The position numbers were made by a program, and so were the translations under genes. Shown piece after piece: positions 13,249-22,819 of a DNA stretch of 64,000 nt (position 1 is the stretch's first letter; every line of letters starts with the position of its first letter). The stretch is from Ephydatia muelleri. Its lineage: Eukaryota > Porifera > Demospongiae > Spongillida > Spongillidae. The notes under the pieces are model-generated. The model saw nothing but the letters and a program-made list of their open reading frames with translations. It ran no database searches and was not told the DNA's origin. Location of the stretch: contig JABACO010000022.1 of NCBI GenBank assembly GCA_013339895.1, positions 1,888,767 to 1,952,766 on the forward strand. The letters are read 5' to 3'.

Positions 13249-13665
13249 TAATGCTAGTGCAATACAACGTGCTATAACATACCTTTGGGTGGTAGTGGTA
13301 GTTAAGATCCCTGCGATACCGTGTCTTCTCGACAGCTCGCTTTAAGTCTGGACGGGTCTGGTATGGCATACGTTTAGCCAATCGGACAGCATCGGGGTCA
13401 TTCCAATACCAACTCCTTTCAGATGCTTTAATGGCAGCTGAATTGTCCTCGTACTTCTGCCTTTTTGCAGCACGGCCCTCTACCTTTAGCAGATCGCTTT
13501 GATTCAATATCTGCGTTGTAGCTGTCGCGTACAGAGGCCTTCTTTTTTTCGGCATTTGCTAGATAATTTAGCCTTGTTCTCACTTAAAACATCGTCTCGC
13601 TTTTGGAGATATTCCGCTTGTCGCTTAGATCTCTTCTTTACGTGATGGCATTTTCAAAGTATTGA
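13232..13665 (-). pseudogene. Remnant of a basic N-terminal transposon-type ORF
   Basis: The open part (13555 down to 13232) begins MPKKRRPLYATATTQILNQ and continues KASERSWYWNDPDAVRLAKR. Such Lys/Arg-rich stretches with 'ASERxRYWNDPD' repeats are known from multicopy proteins in sponge and cnidarian genomes. Upstream, reading from about 13660, MPSR then KKRSK.QAEY matches the + strand start at 16350-16420, but a frame break separates it from the open part. It is therefore called a remnant. It could be the start of a larger element whose catalytic part is missing. Confidence 0.5.
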
Positions 13666-13676
13666 TTAAACTGCGA

Positions 13677-13716
13677 TAGGAACACCACTCGTGCAGCTGC
13701 ACGAGTGGTGTTCCTA
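13677..13716. repeat. 40-bp perfect palindrome
   Basis: TAGGAACACCACTCGTGCAG is followed immediately by its exact reverse complement, with no spacer. It lies just 5' of the basic transposon-type ORF remnant. The same TGGTGTTCCTATCGCAG sequence occurs once at about 16311, next to the related ORF start. Confidence 0.95.
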
Positions 13717-13904
13717 GGTAACTGCCTAAACATTATTAATATCAACAATAATATCATAAAATACCGATTCCTATATAGTACTGCTCGCTGTAGTTTCTTT
13801 CTAGATGTGATATATGCCAATATGATCTTAATTTTTTTTAATGTGTGCACATAAGTTACATACATGTAATAAAACTTAACTGTAAAAATGATTTCAAAGT
13901 GCTC

Positions 13905-14680
13905 ATATGGACAGAGGTATCATAGATTCGCTGACTGCCAGTTCTATGGAGGGAGGGGTGTATCGCATGTCCTTGATTTGATTGTGCTCCTCTGATGCAC
14001 TGTATGGATGATCGCAAAAGGGAAAAGGATAGACGGCAGCGAAGCCACCCCATGGTCTGACTGTATGGTGTGCCCCATTTGTGGGTAGTAGTGGCCATGT
14101 TGCCCATGCCTCCAGTAGAGGAGAGGACAATTGGGGTGAATGATGCCCGCTCAACCTCACAAATTCGAAGCTCGCATTCTCTTCTTTTGTTTTCATAGCA
14201 ACTAGAGAGTGTGGGAGTTTGGTTGGAAGGGGCATGGCAGTTGAAAACTCTGACATCAAAAAATGTTCGTTCAAATCGACCACCCCAAAAACCGTCAGCT
14301 GCAATGTCTGACCGAGCACCATCTTCCTTGTTTGCTGACATAGCAGAAAATGTCTCTCCTAGCTGTGATGGGCTGGAGGGTTGGTTCAATCGAACATTGT
14401 GACATACTTCTGCCATGAGATTAGCTGTCAGATCACGAATCTCATTGTGGCAAATAGATGGAAAGCCACCCAATGGACATGAGAGAGCATGTTCAACTGT
14501 GAAGGACTTTCCACACGTACAGGTGGAGGAAAGGTTAGATGCAGCCTGCCGTACCTAAGAGCAATAGCATCATGAAATGCACATTTATGTAAGGTGAAGC
14601 CATTCTCATGAATAGGTGGTAGTGTTGTCAACCAGTTGGATGCTCCCTTTTCGGTCCATTGACAGTTGAGTGGAGTTAGT
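13905..14680 (-). pseudogene. Non-LTR retroelement remnant: C-terminal CCHC and restriction-like endonuclease region
   Basis: Fragments read in several frames: [20 protein letters not shown], a Cys-rich block with [32 protein letters not shown], then SANKEDGARSDIAADGFWGG and RTFFDVRVFN. This is the zinc-knuckle plus endonuclease-type C-terminus of restriction-like-endonuclease (R2/NeSL/Hero-type) non-LTR elements. The same parts recur at 20140-20420 on the other strand. Frame changes mean it is dead. No reverse-transcriptase domain is attached here. Confidence 0.7.
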
Positions 14681-14842
14681 CAGTTGGGGACGGAGATTGG
14701 AAGTACTGTCTTGGCTGTGCTTTCGTTTTGAGCTGTGAACCTGCTGTTGCCTCAGTAGAGTAGTTTGAATCATGTAGCAGGATGAGGTTGTATAGAGGCT
14801 TACACACTGATCTTGAGGCTGTGTATTTGGTATTAGAAGTAG

Positions 14843-14872
14843 TCAATCAATCCTATATGCTGCCGCAGGTTC
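14843..14872. repeat. Inverted repeat, left arm, flanking TMEM79-like gene 1
   Basis: TCAATCAATCCTATA joined to TGCTGCCGCAGGTTC. The right arm at 15805-15841 is its reverse complement apart from an 8-bp insertion. Related TATAGGATTGA ends occur in the foldback elements nearby. Confidence 0.8.
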
Positions 14873-15096
14873 CGATAATTGCATAATTTCCGTAGTCCCT
14901 CCTTTTTTCACTTGGTGCCTACATCTACACCATCGGATTCGTGAAAAAATTACAGCGCGTTTCAGCCTTATTTTGCTGTCCGCAGTGGCAGACGCAAAAG
15001 GGAATGTCTGGCGGTAGGAAGAACGGAAACCACAGTGATGGCTCCTCACGTGCCCAACTAATGTTTGTTAACTGGAGCGGGTGTTCATTTATAAGT

Positions 15097-15729
15097 ATGG
15101 CTCAACAACGAGGAAAGGAGAGCCGCGAAAAGACCGACGGATATCCCAGCAAGGCTATACTCCAGCTTCAGTTTTTGCTTGGCCTGAGTCTGACCGTGGT
15201 CATTTTCTTTGGCGGATATGTGTATTGCGACAGTATTCCAGTACCGAACGAGGAAAGCATGACTTTCAAAGTTGCATACACGTTCCGTTGTGCCCTATTC
15301 ACTGCAATTTGCCTGCTTATCTTAATTTTGTCAACTGCTATAAAAAGGGACGCTTTGGGAGCCATTAACCCTCTGGCGGGGAAAGAGCACCTCATCCAAG
15401 TGGACAAAAATGTACTGACGAACACGGTTGAGCAGTTCCTGGTGTACTTGGTCAGTGTAATGGCCTTAGCCACATATTTGGACACTCCGGAACAGCTGAA
15501 GCTCATCCCACTCTACACAACAGCGTTCATCGTTGGGCGAGTTTTGTTCCGAATCGGATATGGCATCAATCCTGGTTATAGGAGCGTCGGGATGACCATC
15601 AACATTGTTTCAAGTGTGTACATTGTTGGCTTCACCCTCTACCTGATGTACACGAAGGGTTTTATGCATAACATTACGGCTTCCGGTGGTGTACCATCCA
15701 CGCTACGTGCCGGCAGGGAAGAGCTTTGA
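15097..15729 (+). CDS. TMEM79/MAPEG-like membrane protein 1
   Basis: Intronless, 210 residues. The start at MAQQRGKESREKTDG is chosen because the paralogue at 21426 begins identically and has an in-frame stop just upstream. An earlier in-frame Met is possible. About four to five hydrophobic segments are seen (roughly residues 20-44, 60-86, 118-140, 147-168 and 176-200). Conserved blocks are AYTFRCALF, GKEHLIQVDKN, NTVEQFLVYLVS, ALATYLDTPEQLKLIPLY and GRVLFRIGYGI. The order 'NT.EQF / LATYL / LKLIPL / GR.LF.IGY' fits the MAPEG-related TMEM79 family. MAPEG proteins are membrane enzymes or enzyme relatives of eicosanoid and glutathione metabolism; the function here is unknown. The invariant Glu of NTVEQ is kept. 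The gene lies between a pair of inverted repeats. Confidence 0.82.
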   Translation: MAQQRGKESREKTDGYPSKAILQLQFLLGLSLTVVIFFGGYVYCDSIPVPNEESMTFKVAYTFRCALFTAICLLILILSTAIKRDALGAINPLAGKEHLIQVDKNVLTNTVEQFLVYLVSVMALATYLDTPEQLKLIPLYTTAFIVGRVLFRIGYGINPGYRSVGMTINIVSSVYIVGFTLYLMYTKGFMHNITASGGVPSTLRAGREEL

Positions 15730-15804
15730 AGTCCCCCAAATGTGGTGACATGTATTATGAGTGTAATTATTAATTTTGTAACACCCATCATCTGCATCTA
15801 ATCT

Positions 15805-15841
15805 GAACCTGCGGCAGCAGGTTCAATATAGGATTGATTGA
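15805..15841. repeat. Inverted repeat, right arm, flanking TMEM79-like gene 1
   Basis: GAACCTGCGGCAGCAGGTTC (itself a near palindrome) followed by AATATAGGATTGATTGA. It pairs with 14843-14872. A diverged version, GGAACCCTCGGCAGCGTAGG, is at 18362. Confidence 0.8.
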
Positions 15842-15854
15842 GGATTGATGAATA

Positions 15855-16165
15855 TCATTAAAAAAACTTCACTCGCGTCTGGAGGGACAACGGAGAAACG
15901 GATCGCGTATCTCTTTGTCGCGATGGAACGAGAACTCAAAGATCTACATTTCTACGTTTGTTCCGTGTCATAAAACGGTGTGCTTTTAGAGAAACAAACG
16001 AATTCCTTTTTCTCGTGCCCAGTCCCAAAATAATTCTTGGTCGTCGTCTTCTTCTTCTTCTTCTTCCTTAGGAAGGTATAACTCGAGCTACGAACGGTTT
16101 TGAATAACGGCAATAGCGCCAATATCTTTGGAATTCACCTGCGCGGTGCCCTTTAAGGTCATATA
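15855..16165 (+). repeat. Dispersed repeat pair, copy 1
   Basis: ACTCGCGTCTGGAGGGACAA, CGGAGAAACGGATCGC, CATAAAACGGT, CCCAGTCCCAAAA and AACTCGAGCTACGAAC occur in the same order at 18405-18715. Each copy starts just after a CGGCAGC...GGTTC motif. It may be a non-coding part of a mobile element. There is no good open frame. Confidence 0.8.
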
Positions 16166-16349
16166 AAGACTACAGCGAGAAGTACCTCATGCGGTAGCAA
16201 GTTCTGTATAGGATATGAAGTTATTGCAGAAGTTTATTTGGTTTATTGTTGATTAATGAAGTTATTTTACAGCATGCAGTATAAATACTCCGACCTGCAC
16301 GAAATTTATTTGGTGTTCCTATCGCAGTTAAATACTTTGGCTAGTGAAG

Positions 16350-16420
16350 TTAAATGCCTTCGCGTAATCGAAAGAAGAGATCTAAGCAACGAGCGGAATA
16401 CCAAAGTTGTTGGTATATAG
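16350..16420 (+). pseudogene. Fragment of the basic transposon-type ORF (start region)
   Basis: ATGCCTTCGCGTAATCG... reads MPSRNRKKRSKQRAEYQ and is then interrupted by TATAGGATTGACC foldback sequence. It matches the minus-strand copy near 13620-13665, including upstream TGTTCCTATCGCAG. Confidence 0.6.
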
Positions 16421-16505
16421 GATTGACCAATCGTGGTGTAAAAAGCACGGAAACAAGAGTGACAGAAATTTGACTGGAAAATTCAAAGAGGCCTATATTT
16501 AGCCC
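16411..16505 (+). mobile_element. Partial foldback element (one arm)
   Basis: GTTGGTATATAGGATTGACC, GTGGTGTAAAAAGCACGGAA and AGTGACAGAAATTTGACTGG repeat the left arm of the 16756-17048 element. It has no opposite arm, so it is a broken or solo copy. Confidence 0.8.
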
Positions 16506-16755
16506 CACCACCACTTCGCCTGCTGCCCCCCTGGCCGCTGCCACCACCACCCACATGGCTCCCATGGCCACAACGAGGCCGCCGCGCTAATAGAAGAGGG
16601 TGGAAACGAGGACAAGGCCGAACAATGAATAACATAAATAACTCGTATACTTATCATTTCTATTATTAAAATTTTTAACCTCCCTCCCTCCTTTCGTAAA
16701 TTAAAATCAATTTATCACCACTTATAAAGACGCCAGAGGAAAAAACTTATGAAAC

Positions 16756-17048
16756 AAGTAAATAAAAACATTCTCTAACGAGAAAGTTGTTGGTATATAG
16801 GATTGACCAATGGTGGTGTAAAAAGCATGGAAACAAGAGTGACAGAAATTTGACTGGAAAATTGAAATAGGCCTATATTTAGCACACTAACGTTGTAACA
16901 GTACATGCCTGAGTAATGGGCTAAATATAGGCCTATTTCAATTTTCCAGTCAAATTTCTGTCACTCTTGTTTCCATGCTTTTTACACCACCATTGGTCAA
17001 TCCTATATACCAACAACTTTCTCGTTAGAGAATGTTTTTATTTACTTG
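16756..17048. mobile_element. Foldback element, copy 2 (near-perfect hairpin)
   Basis: The left arm 16756-16883 and right arm 16920-17048 are almost exact reverse complements over about 128 bp, with a 36-bp loop. Arm sequence in order: CAAGTAAATAAAAACATTCT, CGAGAAAGTTGTTGG, TATATAGGATTGACC, ACAAGAGTGACAGAAATTTG, GGCCTATATTTAGC. The near identity of the arms implies recent formation or arm correction. It has no open frame. Confidence 0.93.
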
Positions 17049-17105
17049 TTGATTAATATTTTGTTGCACGTCCCCTAACTCATCAGCCCAATTTAAAGAA
17101 CTAAC

Positions 17106-17680
17106 ATGGCAGACGGTGGCAAATCGGAAGGCGATAAAAAGCAGGGGGATTCCTAACTACCTTGCCCCAAGTCGTGATTTTCTTCGTTGGAGCGATGCTG
17201 GCCATATTCTACGGAGGGTACTATTATTGCGATTTCATTCCCGTCCCGGCGTCACTGGATCTGGCCACTCGACTGGCCTTCACGCTCAGGTGCTTGTTCC
17301 CCGCTGTCGTAGTGCTGGCTTTCTTCATCGTGTCGGTGGGGATGAAGAGGGTTTCCACGGGAGCACTAAACCCCTTGGGGAACAAGGAGCATCTCGTGCA
17401 GGTGCACAAGAACATTCTCACCAACACGGTGGAGCAGTTTCTGGTGTTTGCCGTGTGCTCCCTCACTCTCGCCACCTACCTGGAGACGTCAACGGAGATG
17501 AAGCTGATTCCTCTGTACACTGTGGCGTTTGTCGCTGGACGGGTGCTGTTTCGAATCGGTTACGTCATCAGTCCGCAGTACCGCGCCTTTGGTATGCATC
17601 TGAACTTCGGTTCCACGGGGTTTGTGCTGGCCAAGGTGATCTACTTACAGCTCACCAGGGGGCTAGCTGGGGGTTTTTAA
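17106..17680 (+). pseudogene. TMEM79/MAPEG-like gene 2, broken near its start
   Basis: Begins MADGGKSEGDK like gene 4 (22820) but a deletion shifts the frame and a TAA at 17154-17156 ends it after 16 codons. From about 17162 the original frame resumes without an ATG and stays open to 17680. It encodes the full membrane core (FYGGYYYCDFIPVPASLDLA, NTVEQFLVFAVCSLTLATYL, GRVLFRIGYVISP). From about 17193 to 17650 it appears identical to gene 4 base for base. The first in-frame ATG inside the core would lose the first part of helix 1. It is either a recent pseudogene or expressed from an altered start. Confidence 0.8.
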
Positions 17681-18404
17681 CATACATCGTAACTTTTGTA
17701 TTTTTCAGATAATGTGGTATACTGTACTTGACCGGCGATCAAATGTCGTGCCTTGAAATTAAAGTTGAGGGTGCAATTAAAATGTAACACATAATTAAAC
17801 ATTAAGGCAGTGCATTAAAAAAGACGTCGTAGAGAACTAGGTATCTCTTAGAATGTCAAATAACATGCTAGTTGGGCCGTCGGTCAATGACATACCAAAG
17901 TGATTATACAAAATTATCGTATTGCAACTTGAGAAGGTTGAACAGACGTGATCCGTGAAGGATGATGGTCTGATTTGTATTTACATGCATCAACAGGCTA
18001 TGTATACTAAGATTTATCTAACTCATCACGTTGTTGGGCAGTGACGATGTTCTGATTATATAAATATTGTGGCATCTTCCAAGCAATGAGAGCGATTGCT
18101 TAAACTGCAATGCCACTTCATTTGCCTCAGTAAATAGGGAAGGAATCTTTGTTTGGGGCACATTTTTAACTGATGAACATGGCACAATAGACTTATCATC
18201 TAGCTCAACGTCAATCATAAATGTACACTTGAGTTCGTGTACGAAAGAGATGCAGCTATAGGTGGGCCTTTTCTTCTTCGTACCATGAAGCCTTTCCCAG
18301 CACACTCTGCAATGTATATTGAACTCAAAACAGCGGAATTCCATCATGCTGCGCTATTGCATATATATCGGAACCCTCGGCAGCGTAGGTTCCATATAGA
18401 ATAG

Positions 18405-18715
18405 TGATTTTAAAAACTTAACTCGCGTCTAGAGGGACAACGGAGAAACGGATCGCTTATCTGTTTGTCGCAATCGAATGACAACACTAAGGTCTACAGT
18501 TTAACGTTGGTTTCATGACACAAAACGGTAGCATTTTAGAGAAAGAATGCTCGAATCAGTTCTTCGTCCCCAGTCCCAAAAATCATAGTTGTCGTCGTTT
18601 TCTTCCTTAGGAACGTATAACTCGAGCTAGGAACAATTTTGAAGAACGGAAATAGTACCAATCGCTTCAGAATATACCCACAGGGTGCCTTTAGGGGTCA
18701 AGTAAAAGTAAAACA
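18405..18715 (+). repeat. Dispersed repeat pair, copy 2
   Basis: Matches 15855-16165 in order and orientation (ACTCGCGTCTAGAGGGACAA, GAGAAACGGATCGCTTATCT, CCCAGTCCCAAAAAT, AACTCGAGCTAGGAAC). The non-LTR remnant follows about 100 bp later, so this may be that element's 5' part. Confidence 0.8.
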
Positions 18716-18815
18716 CATCGAGGAAGAACTACCTAATTTGCTATTTAACCACCAATGACATCAGTTAAATTAAAAATTATTGTTTGGGCAGTATAAATAT
18801 TAAATACAATATAAT

Positions 18816-20731
18816 GCCCTGGTGTAAGGCCCATTGCCATAGGTGAAGAACCACATAGGATTTTATGCAATGTTATGGCAATTGCTACTGGAGGCGATAT
18901 TGAAGAATTGTGGGGTGCATCAGTTGTGTTCTGGTCTACAGGCAGGAGTTGAAAGTGCTATTCATGCAATGAGAGAGAAAATCGTGGGACTGGGTGGGGT
19001 CTTCTATTGGTTGATGCCAAGAATGCATTCAATTCATTAAACAGAGCAGCAGCTCTGTGGAATGCACGAGTTCAGTGGCCTTGCTGCTCTCGTTTTTTGT
19101 TTAATACCTATCGTGGCTATGCATCACTAATTTTGGAAGGGCATTCATCTTTTCTATTCAGTAAAGAGGGTGCAGGTCAAGGCGATCCATTGTCCATGCT
19201 CATGTATGCAGCTGCAATGACACCTCTTATCACAGCTTTGGAGAATGAGAAATGGACACAAAATTGGTACGCGGATGACTCTGCATGTGCTGCAAAGCTT
19301 CCACTGCTTCATGATTGGTCCAAAAGCTTTGTCAACTAGGCCCAAGTTATGGATACTATCCTGAACCTAAGAAGACTGTTGTTGTGGTGGTATATGAAAA
19401 TGATGTTGATGCTGCTCATGCTTGCTTTCATGACTTGGGTATCAAAGTTGTCAGGGGTCATCGTTTCCTCGGAGGATTTATTGGTGATGAAGAACAAATG
19501 AAGAGGTTTGTTGATGAAAAGGTAAAGGATTGGATGTCTCATGTACTGAAGCTAGCAAAAGCGGCAGAACATTACCCTCAAGCAGCTTATGCTGCTCTGT
19601 CAAAATCAATGCAATTTGAATGGTCCTTCTTGCAGCATGTAATCCCAAATTGCAGTGCTTCCTTTCTTTGTTTGCGTGACCAAATAAATGCAATTTTCTG
19701 GCCTGCTATTTTAGATGGAGGTGTGTCAGCATCAGAATTGAGTCTATTTACATTGCCAGCCCGCCTAGGAGGGATGGGTATTAATGATCCTGTTGACTCT
19801 GCGGGAATTGCTTTTTCCACTTCAAGAACTTGCACAAAGAAGATTGTAGATGCCATAAAGGGACATGAAGAATTCTGTGTTTCTGATCACAACAATCAGA
19901 TGCATGAAGCTAAGAAACAGCAGAAAGTGGCACTCAACACTTCTCAACAAAGTACACTTGCATCCATTATGACATCTTTGAGTGGGGATAAGAAGCATGC
20001 AGTCAAGAGGGCAGTTGAAAACAAGGCATCTATCTGGTTAACTGTAATACCGGCGTCACATCACCACTTTGATCTCTCACCAACTGAGTTCAGAGATGCA
20101 CTGGCATTGCGATATCACCGTCCTTTTTTAAAAGTTCCCGCTGAATGTGATGGCTGCGGTGACAAATTTACTTTTCAGCATGCTCTAGATTGTAGGAAAG
20201 GCGGATTAGTTACTCAGCGGCACAATGAAGTGAAGGATGCTCTTGGAGATCTGGCATCCAAGGTGTAATTAGAGAATCAGTTGTGCAGGAGGCTGATAAT
20301 GCAAGAGGCATACCTGCTTTGATTGCTGACTTGGGCATTAGGGGAATTTGGCAGCCACAGACTGAAGCATTGTTTGACATTCGAGTTGTTGACACAGATG
20401 CCCCATCATACATAAAGCGTACAGTAGAAGCAGTGCTACAAACAGCTGAACAAGAGAAGAAGAAATATCTAGAAGCTGTTCAAACAAGGCGTGCAACCTT
20501 CTCTCCTTTTGTTGTTTCAGTAGATAGGTCGCGAAGCAAATGTTTTGATCAAGCACTTGGCTGAAAAAATAGCTTATACATGGGAAAAGTCCTTGAGTGA
20601 AGTGACAGGCTGGGTCCGGGCCAGGATGGCTTTTGCCGTTCTCAGAGCAACCAATTTATGCCTAGGAGGCAGCAGGAAAAAAAAATGGAGATCTGGGACT
20701 GGTATGGATGATGGTGGCAGGTTTACCCTTT
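18816..20731 (+). mobile_element. Non-LTR retroelement remnant with RT, CCHC and restriction-like endonuclease regions
   Basis: Fragments in three frames give a near-complete C-terminal half. RPIAIGE and QLCSGLQAGVESAIHAMRE are followed by LVDAKNAFNSLNR (RT motif A), EGAGQGDPLSMLMYA (motif B), NWYADDSACAAKL (YADD catalytic motif) and YYPEPKKT. Then come CDGCGDKFTFQHALDC (CCHC knuckle), IADLGIRG, EALFDIRVVDTDAPSY (endonuclease) and MAFAVLRATNLCLGG. Frameshifts near 19330 and a stop plus shift near 20265 and 20520 show it is inactive. The YADD box itself is intact. The exact clade (R2, NeSL, Hero or another) needs phylogeny. Confidence 0.85.
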
Positions 20732-21425
20732 AGTGAAAAATAAAATTTGTGACATATGTGTACTATAATGTATGTATCGTATATATTAAGTGTAAAAAAA
20801 CAACAACAATATAATGTCAATAATACAGTGACATTATTAATAGGACAAATCATTACCTAGCCCCTGCTAGGGCTGTCAAAAAAATTCCACCGGAATTACG
20901 GCATTTTTAGGCACTTTCTAATTGCACAAAATGCCAGCATTTTCTATTTATAGACACCGGAATACTACCAAATAAGGCTATGTATCGATCACGCCGCCAC
21001 ATTTAGTGCGCACGTGCCGATGAGAATGTACATTGTACTACATTCCCGAAGTGACTTGTCGCTCGGTTGCACAGGTAGGGGCGTAAGCCAGCTACATGCA
21101 GTTTGCTGTACCGGTTTTGCGCCATCATATTTTGCTGTTGAGTCGTCCCCACTTAATATGCGACATCTGCTTTGCTGGTTGGCAAGTTTTAGTAACTTAA
21201 AAACGAAGGACTACACTTCATAACGTGTAAACACTGTAAAGCTAACTAACGGTTAAAAAGGGAGACCGTCAATTTTTGAAAGGCGGGTGAAACGGAATTT
21301 TAGGTGGAATTTTTTATTTACGGTCAGCATTTGGAGAATTTTTTGAGTGGGGTAGCCCCTGCCGGCACACGAAACGCACGTCATCCCGCTAAGTGGCTAC
21401 GCCCAACTAGAGTTCATTTGTAAGT
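20732..21425. other. Spacer between retroelement remnant and TMEM79-like gene 3
   Basis: AT-rich, with no supported gene. The last 20 bp before gene 3 (CATTTGTAAGTATGGCTC) resembles the sequence before gene 1, so a promoter may have been co-duplicated. Confidence 0.5.
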
Positions 21426-22049
21426 ATGGCTCAACAACAAAGAAAGGAGAGCCGTGAAAAGACCGACGGATATCCCAGCATGAATGTAATACGTCTTCAG
21501 TTCATACTTGGCCTGAGTCTGACTGTGGTCATTTTCTATGGCGGATGTGTGTATTGCGACAGTATGTCAGTACCGAATGAGGGAAGCATGAATTTCAAAG
21601 TGGCTTACACGTTCCGATGTGCCTTTCTCGCCGCAATGTGCCTGCTCGTCTTAATTTTCGCGGTTGTAATAAAAAGAGGCGCTTTGGGAGCCATTAATCC
21701 TCTGGGAGGCAAGGAGCACCTCATTCAAGTGGACAAAAATGTACTGACGAACACGGTTGAGCAGTTCCTGGTGTACTTGGTCAGTGTAATGGCCTTAGCC
21801 ACATATTTGGACACTCCGGAACAGCTGAAGCTTATCCCACTCTACACAACAGCGTTCATCGTTGGGCGAATATTGTTCCGAATCGGATATGGTCTCAGCC
21901 CTGGCTACAGGACCGTCGGGATGACCATCAACTTCGCTTCAAGTGTGTACATTATTGGCTTCACCCTCTACCTGATGTACACGAAGGGTTTTATGTATAA
22001 CATGACGGCTTCCGGTGGTGTACCATCTGCCGGCAGGGAAGAGCTTTGA
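21426..22049 (+). CDS. TMEM79/MAPEG-like membrane protein 3
   Basis: Intronless, 207 residues, start MAQQQRKESREKTDGYPSM. It is the closest relative of gene 1. Blocks: FYGGCVYCDSMSVPNEGSM, AYTFRCAFLAAMCLLVLIF, GGKEHLIQVDKN, NTVEQFLVYLVS, ALATYLDTPEQLKLIPLY, GRILFRIGYGLSPGYR. The region of bases 21731-21868 is almost identical to gene 1 while the first 200 bp differ more, which suggests conversion between the copies. About five hydrophobic segments are seen, with a short polar C-terminus. Function unknown. Confidence 0.83.
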   Translation: MAQQQRKESREKTDGYPSMNVIRLQFILGLSLTVVIFYGGCVYCDSMSVPNEGSMNFKVAYTFRCAFLAAMCLLVLIFAVVIKRGALGAINPLGGKEHLIQVDKNVLTNTVEQFLVYLVSVMALATYLDTPEQLKLIPLYTTAFIVGRILFRIGYGLSPGYRTVGMTINFASSVYIIGFTLYLMYTKGFMYNMTASGGVPSAGREEL

Positions 22050-22164
22050 AGTCCCCCAAATGTGATTATTATTTTTGTAACAACTTGCTTCTAGTTGAAC
22101 TGTGTATATATTCTTGCTTTGCAGTGCAACTAATTTGATTCAATATTATGTTGCTCGTCCCTAA

Positions 22165-22783
22165 TTGGGTGTAGCCCGCGACCTTCGCGTTTTGGCGGAA
22201 GGTCGGGTTGCAAGCCTACACGAGCACTGCGATCGTTAGTGACACTTGTGGTTTGCATGGGGTGGCGCCAAAGACACCCTAGCAAAGCCAAATTTTCACG
22301 TAGATTCCGAATCCGTCGTCAAAAAACACCCATCTTTAGCTCTTACCCCGACACTTTCCTCGTTCAACCGCGCAATATAATCGTCCCTATACGTACACCA
22401 AGATTTGTATCCATCTGCGCGTGTGCATGTGGGCTATTATCATTGATTAGCTGACCGTTATTGGGTGATACGTGTGGCGCGGCGTGGCTGGCTACTGCTG
22501 CATTTAGTGTGTAATTTAGTAATGGCCTCGAAAGATGCTGGGGGAGGGGGAAGGGGGTGGGGGTGGATATCTCATGCAGGGTCAGTTTCATTCCACGAGA
22601 ATCATGCTCAGTCATTTCGTGGGATGAATACTGACCCTGAGATACTCCCCCAGGCAAATTAAGGTCTATCAGGCCGTGGACCATTACTAAATTTACACAC
22701 TAACTTAAGTTGTCCCAATAGCCACCACGCCACTATCTAAGATGGATACTTGCAACCCCGAAGGTCGGGCTACGCCCACTAGT
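22165..22783. mobile_element. PIF/Harbinger-like MITE with nested inverted repeats
   Basis: Ends TTGGGTGTAGCCCGCGACC and, inverted, ACTAGTGGGCGTAGCCCG. It is flanked by TAA on both sides (22162-22164 and 22784-22786), a 3-bp duplication typical of PIF/Harbinger. The duplicated region upstream of gene 2 has the uninterrupted sequence CCCCTAACTCATCAG at 17072-17086, i.e. an empty site. Internal arms also fold: TTTAGTGTGTAATTTAGTAA near 22503 pairs with CATTACTAAATTTACACACT near 22682. No open frame is seen. Confidence 0.85.
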
Positions 22784-22819
22784 TAACTCATCAGCGCAAG
22801 TTTGTACGAACTATTAAAC

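Noticed and set aside
17116-17712. Alternative + frame over TMEM79-like gene 2 (and 22954-23637 over gene 4)
   Set aside because: Off-frame readings of the same coding core; conserved residues are in the other frame.
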